From Methanocellales archaeon (GTDB lineage Archaea > Halobacteriota > UBA148): DNA of 5,628 nucleotides. Positions 4,001 to 5,628 of this stretch are shown here, in pieces (positions within the stretch are counted from its first letter, which is position 1; the number at the start of each line of letters is the position of its first letter). The notes beneath the pieces were generated by a model. That model saw only the letters and a program-made list of their open reading frames with translations, searched no databases and was not told where the DNA came from. Location of the stretch: contig JAAEEL010000019.1 of NCBI GenBank assembly GCA_013415795.1, positions 1 through 5,628 on the forward strand, written 5' to 3'. The translations under genes were made by a program, and so were the position numbers.

Positions 4001-5628
4001 ATGACAGTAGAAGAAGTTCTCAATGAGCTTAAAGTTAGAGTCCAAGAGGTACTTCCTAAGGGTATAACTATATCTCACATGGAATTTGAGGGACCAGAGC
4101 TTGTTCTATATACAAACGAGCCTCGAAAATTTGCAGATAACGGAGAAATCCTTAGGGCCCTTGCAAAAGATCTACGCAAGCGAGTCGTCGTAAGACCAGA
4201 TCCCAGCGTTTTAGCCTCAGAAGAAGATGCCATTAAAAAGATTAAGGAGATTGTCCCTCCGGAAGCGGGGATTATCAATCAATATTTTGATATAAGTGTA
4301 GGTGAGGTGATCATTGAGGCAGAAAAACTAGGTTTAGTTATTGGTAGACACGGATCTATGCTTCGGGAAATCACCAAAAACATTGGTTGGACTCCTAAGG
4401 TAGTTAGGGCGCCACCAATTGAGTCATCCATAATCAAAAATATTCGCCAGTATCTTCGTTCTGAGAGAGATGTTAGGAAGGCCTTTCTAAGGCAAATTGG
4501 TAAGAAAATTCATCGAGAAGTAACTTCTAAAGATTCGTGGATACGCGTTACAACACTGGGTGGCTGTAGAGAGGTAGGCAGAAGTTCGTTTATATTGTCC
4601 ACACCAGAGACGAAAGTGCTAATCGATTGTGGCATCAATGTTGGATCTGAGAATAATGGCACTCCCTATCTATATGTGCCAGAGGCATGTCCGATAGAAC
4701 AGATAGATGCTGTTGTCATAACGCATGCTCACCTGGATCATGCTGGTTTAGTTCCTTTGCTTTTCAAATATGGTTACGAAGGTCCCGTTTATTTGACCGC
4801 CCCTACTAGAGACCTAATGGCATTGTTACAATTGGATTACATCGAAGTTTCTGCTAGAGAAGGAAAGAAGACGCCTTACGAGTCATCGATGGTCCGAGAA
4901 GCACTGAAACGTACGATAACATTAAATTACGGAGATGTCACTGATATAGCACCGGATGTAAGGTTGACTTTTCATAATGCCGGTCACATACTTGGGTCAT
5001 CGATAGTACACTTCCATATTGGAGAGGGGCTTTACAATATTGCCTTTACAGGCGACTTTAAGTATGAGCCAACCAGGCTCTTCGATCCTGCTGTAAACGA
5101 ATTCCCTAGATTAGAAACGCTGATAATGGAGGCTACTTATGGTGGATCTAAAGACAATCAGCCCTATCGAAGAGAAGCAGAAAGAGAAATGCACGCCATA
5201 ATAAAAAGAACTATTTCTAGGAAAGGCAAAGTTCTAATACCAGCATTCGCTGTGGGTAGAAGCCAAGAAGTAATGATCGTACTGGAGGAGGCGATCAGAA
5301 CTGGTCTCATTGATAAAGTTCCAGTTTACCTAGATGGCATGATATGGGAGGCGACAGCTATTCACACGACATATCCAGAGTACTTAAACAACGATCTACA
5401 GGAATTAATATTTCATAGGGGGCTGAACCCCTTCTTATCAGAATGTTTTACCCAAGTTGAATCTGCGAAGCGCCAAGAGATCATTGAGGGGGGGCCTTCT
5501 GTAATACTTGCTACATCAGGCATGCTAAATGGAGGGCCAGTGATGGAATACCTTAGGGCATTGGGTCCTGACGAGCTAAATACGCTAGTATTCGTAGGCT
5601 ATCAAGCAGAAGGTACACTGGGAAGAAG
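4001..5628 (+). CDS. aCPSF1: KH-MBL-beta-CASP ribonuclease and transcription termination factor (partial, 3' end missing)
   Basis: An uninterrupted frame of 542 codons runs from the ATG at 4001 to the right edge. The layout is that of archaeal CPSF1 (also called FttA), a homologue of eukaryotic CPSF73 that cleaves RNA at U-rich 3' ends and drives transcription termination. Two N-terminal KH domains (about 1-70 and 71-145) come first; the second has the I-G-R-H-G loop (Gly115-Gly118). The metallo-beta-lactamase domain begins near 178 (RVTTLGGCREVGRSSF) and has HAHLDH (His242, His244, Asp246, His247), GHILGSS (His329) and TGDF (Asp352) as zinc ligands. The inserted beta-CASP domain follows (MEATYGG, then IPAFAVGRSQEV, LDGM, ILATSGMLNGGP). 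All visible catalytic motifs are intact. Family members are about 635-640 residues, so roughly 95 residues, including the last His motif, lie beyond the edge. It lies 24 bases downstream of psmB, a pairing I recall from other euryarchaea such as Methanothermobacter. Confidence 0.96.
   Translation, partial: MTVEEVLNELKVRVQEVLPKGITISHMEFEGPELVLYTNEPRKFADNGEILRALAKDLRKRVVVRPDPSVLASEEDAIKKIKEIVPPEAGIINQYFDISVGEVIIEAEKLGLVIGRHGSMLREITKNIGWTPKVVRAPPIESSIIKNIRQYLRSERDVRKAFLRQIGKKIHREVTSKDSWIRVTTLGGCREVGRSSFILSTPETKVLIDCGINVGSENNGTPYLYVPEACPIEQIDAVVITHAHLDHAGLVPLLFKYGYEGPVYLTAPTRDLMALLQLDYIEVSAREGKKTPYESSMVREALKRTITLNYGDVTDIAPDVRLTFHNAGHILGSSIVHFHIGEGLYNIAFTGDFKYEPTRLFDPAVNEFPRLETLIMEATYGGSKDNQPYRREAEREMHAIIKRTISRKGKVLIPAFAVGRSQEVMIVLEEAIRTGLIDKVPVYLDGMIWEATAIHTTYPEYLNNDLQELIFHRGLNPFLSECFTQVESAKRQEIIEGGPSVILATSGMLNGGPVMEYLRALGPDELNTLVFVGYQAEGTLGR

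Noticed and set aside
4075..4278. 67-codon minus-strand frame within aCPSF1
   Set aside because: Antisense to the KH domains of aCPSF1; no ribosome binding site and no recognisable sequence.

Overview
The window looks archaeal. It carries a proteasome beta subunit with a short propeptide and a TTTVG processing site, followed by a KH/metallo-beta-lactamase/beta-CASP ribonuclease of the aCPSF1 (archaeal CPSF) type. It also has an archease, a Mut7-C family protein and TATA-type promoters, and several genes have no clear Shine-Dalgarno site. The DNA is AT-rich, and the proteasome subunit (Glu at mature position 17, NFIASKDAKKIYQI-type sequence) resembles euryarchaeal homologues such as those of Methanosarcina or Thermoplasma-related lineages. 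I cannot assign a genus.

Left part (1-1454): the N-terminus of a minus-strand protein, probably a PAS-domain protein, runs off the left edge. Next comes a complete minus-strand CPBP-family membrane protein (putative intramembrane protease). Across a short AT-rich divergent promoter region lies a plus-strand gene for a small Tat-exported lipoprotein with a C-terminal zinc ribbon.

Middle part (1455-3346): the minus strand carries a Mut7-C RNase-like protein, an archease, and a 40-residue zinc-ribbon protein that starts 6 bases after the archease stop. Upstream of the Mut7-C gene is an AT-rich intergenic stretch of about 400 bases. It holds a 19-bp direct repeat pair, a 12-bp palindrome, a doubtful 57-codon ORF and the proteasome promoter.

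Right part (3347-5628): psmB and aCPSF1 form a two-gene plus-strand operon with a 24-base gap. A 9-bp perfect inverted repeat spans the psmB stop codon and ends just before the aCPSF1 ribosome binding site. aCPSF1 is open to the right edge and lacks roughly its last 90-100 residues.

Functionally, the right two thirds is RNA and protein quality-control housekeeping: proteolysis, transcript 3'-end formation, the RtcB ligase cofactor archease and a putative RNase. The left third is membrane and envelope genes. I found no CRISPR array, transposon, tRNA or rRNA. I see no strong sign of a new multi-gene system; the points worth checking are small proteins and junction or regulatory structures.
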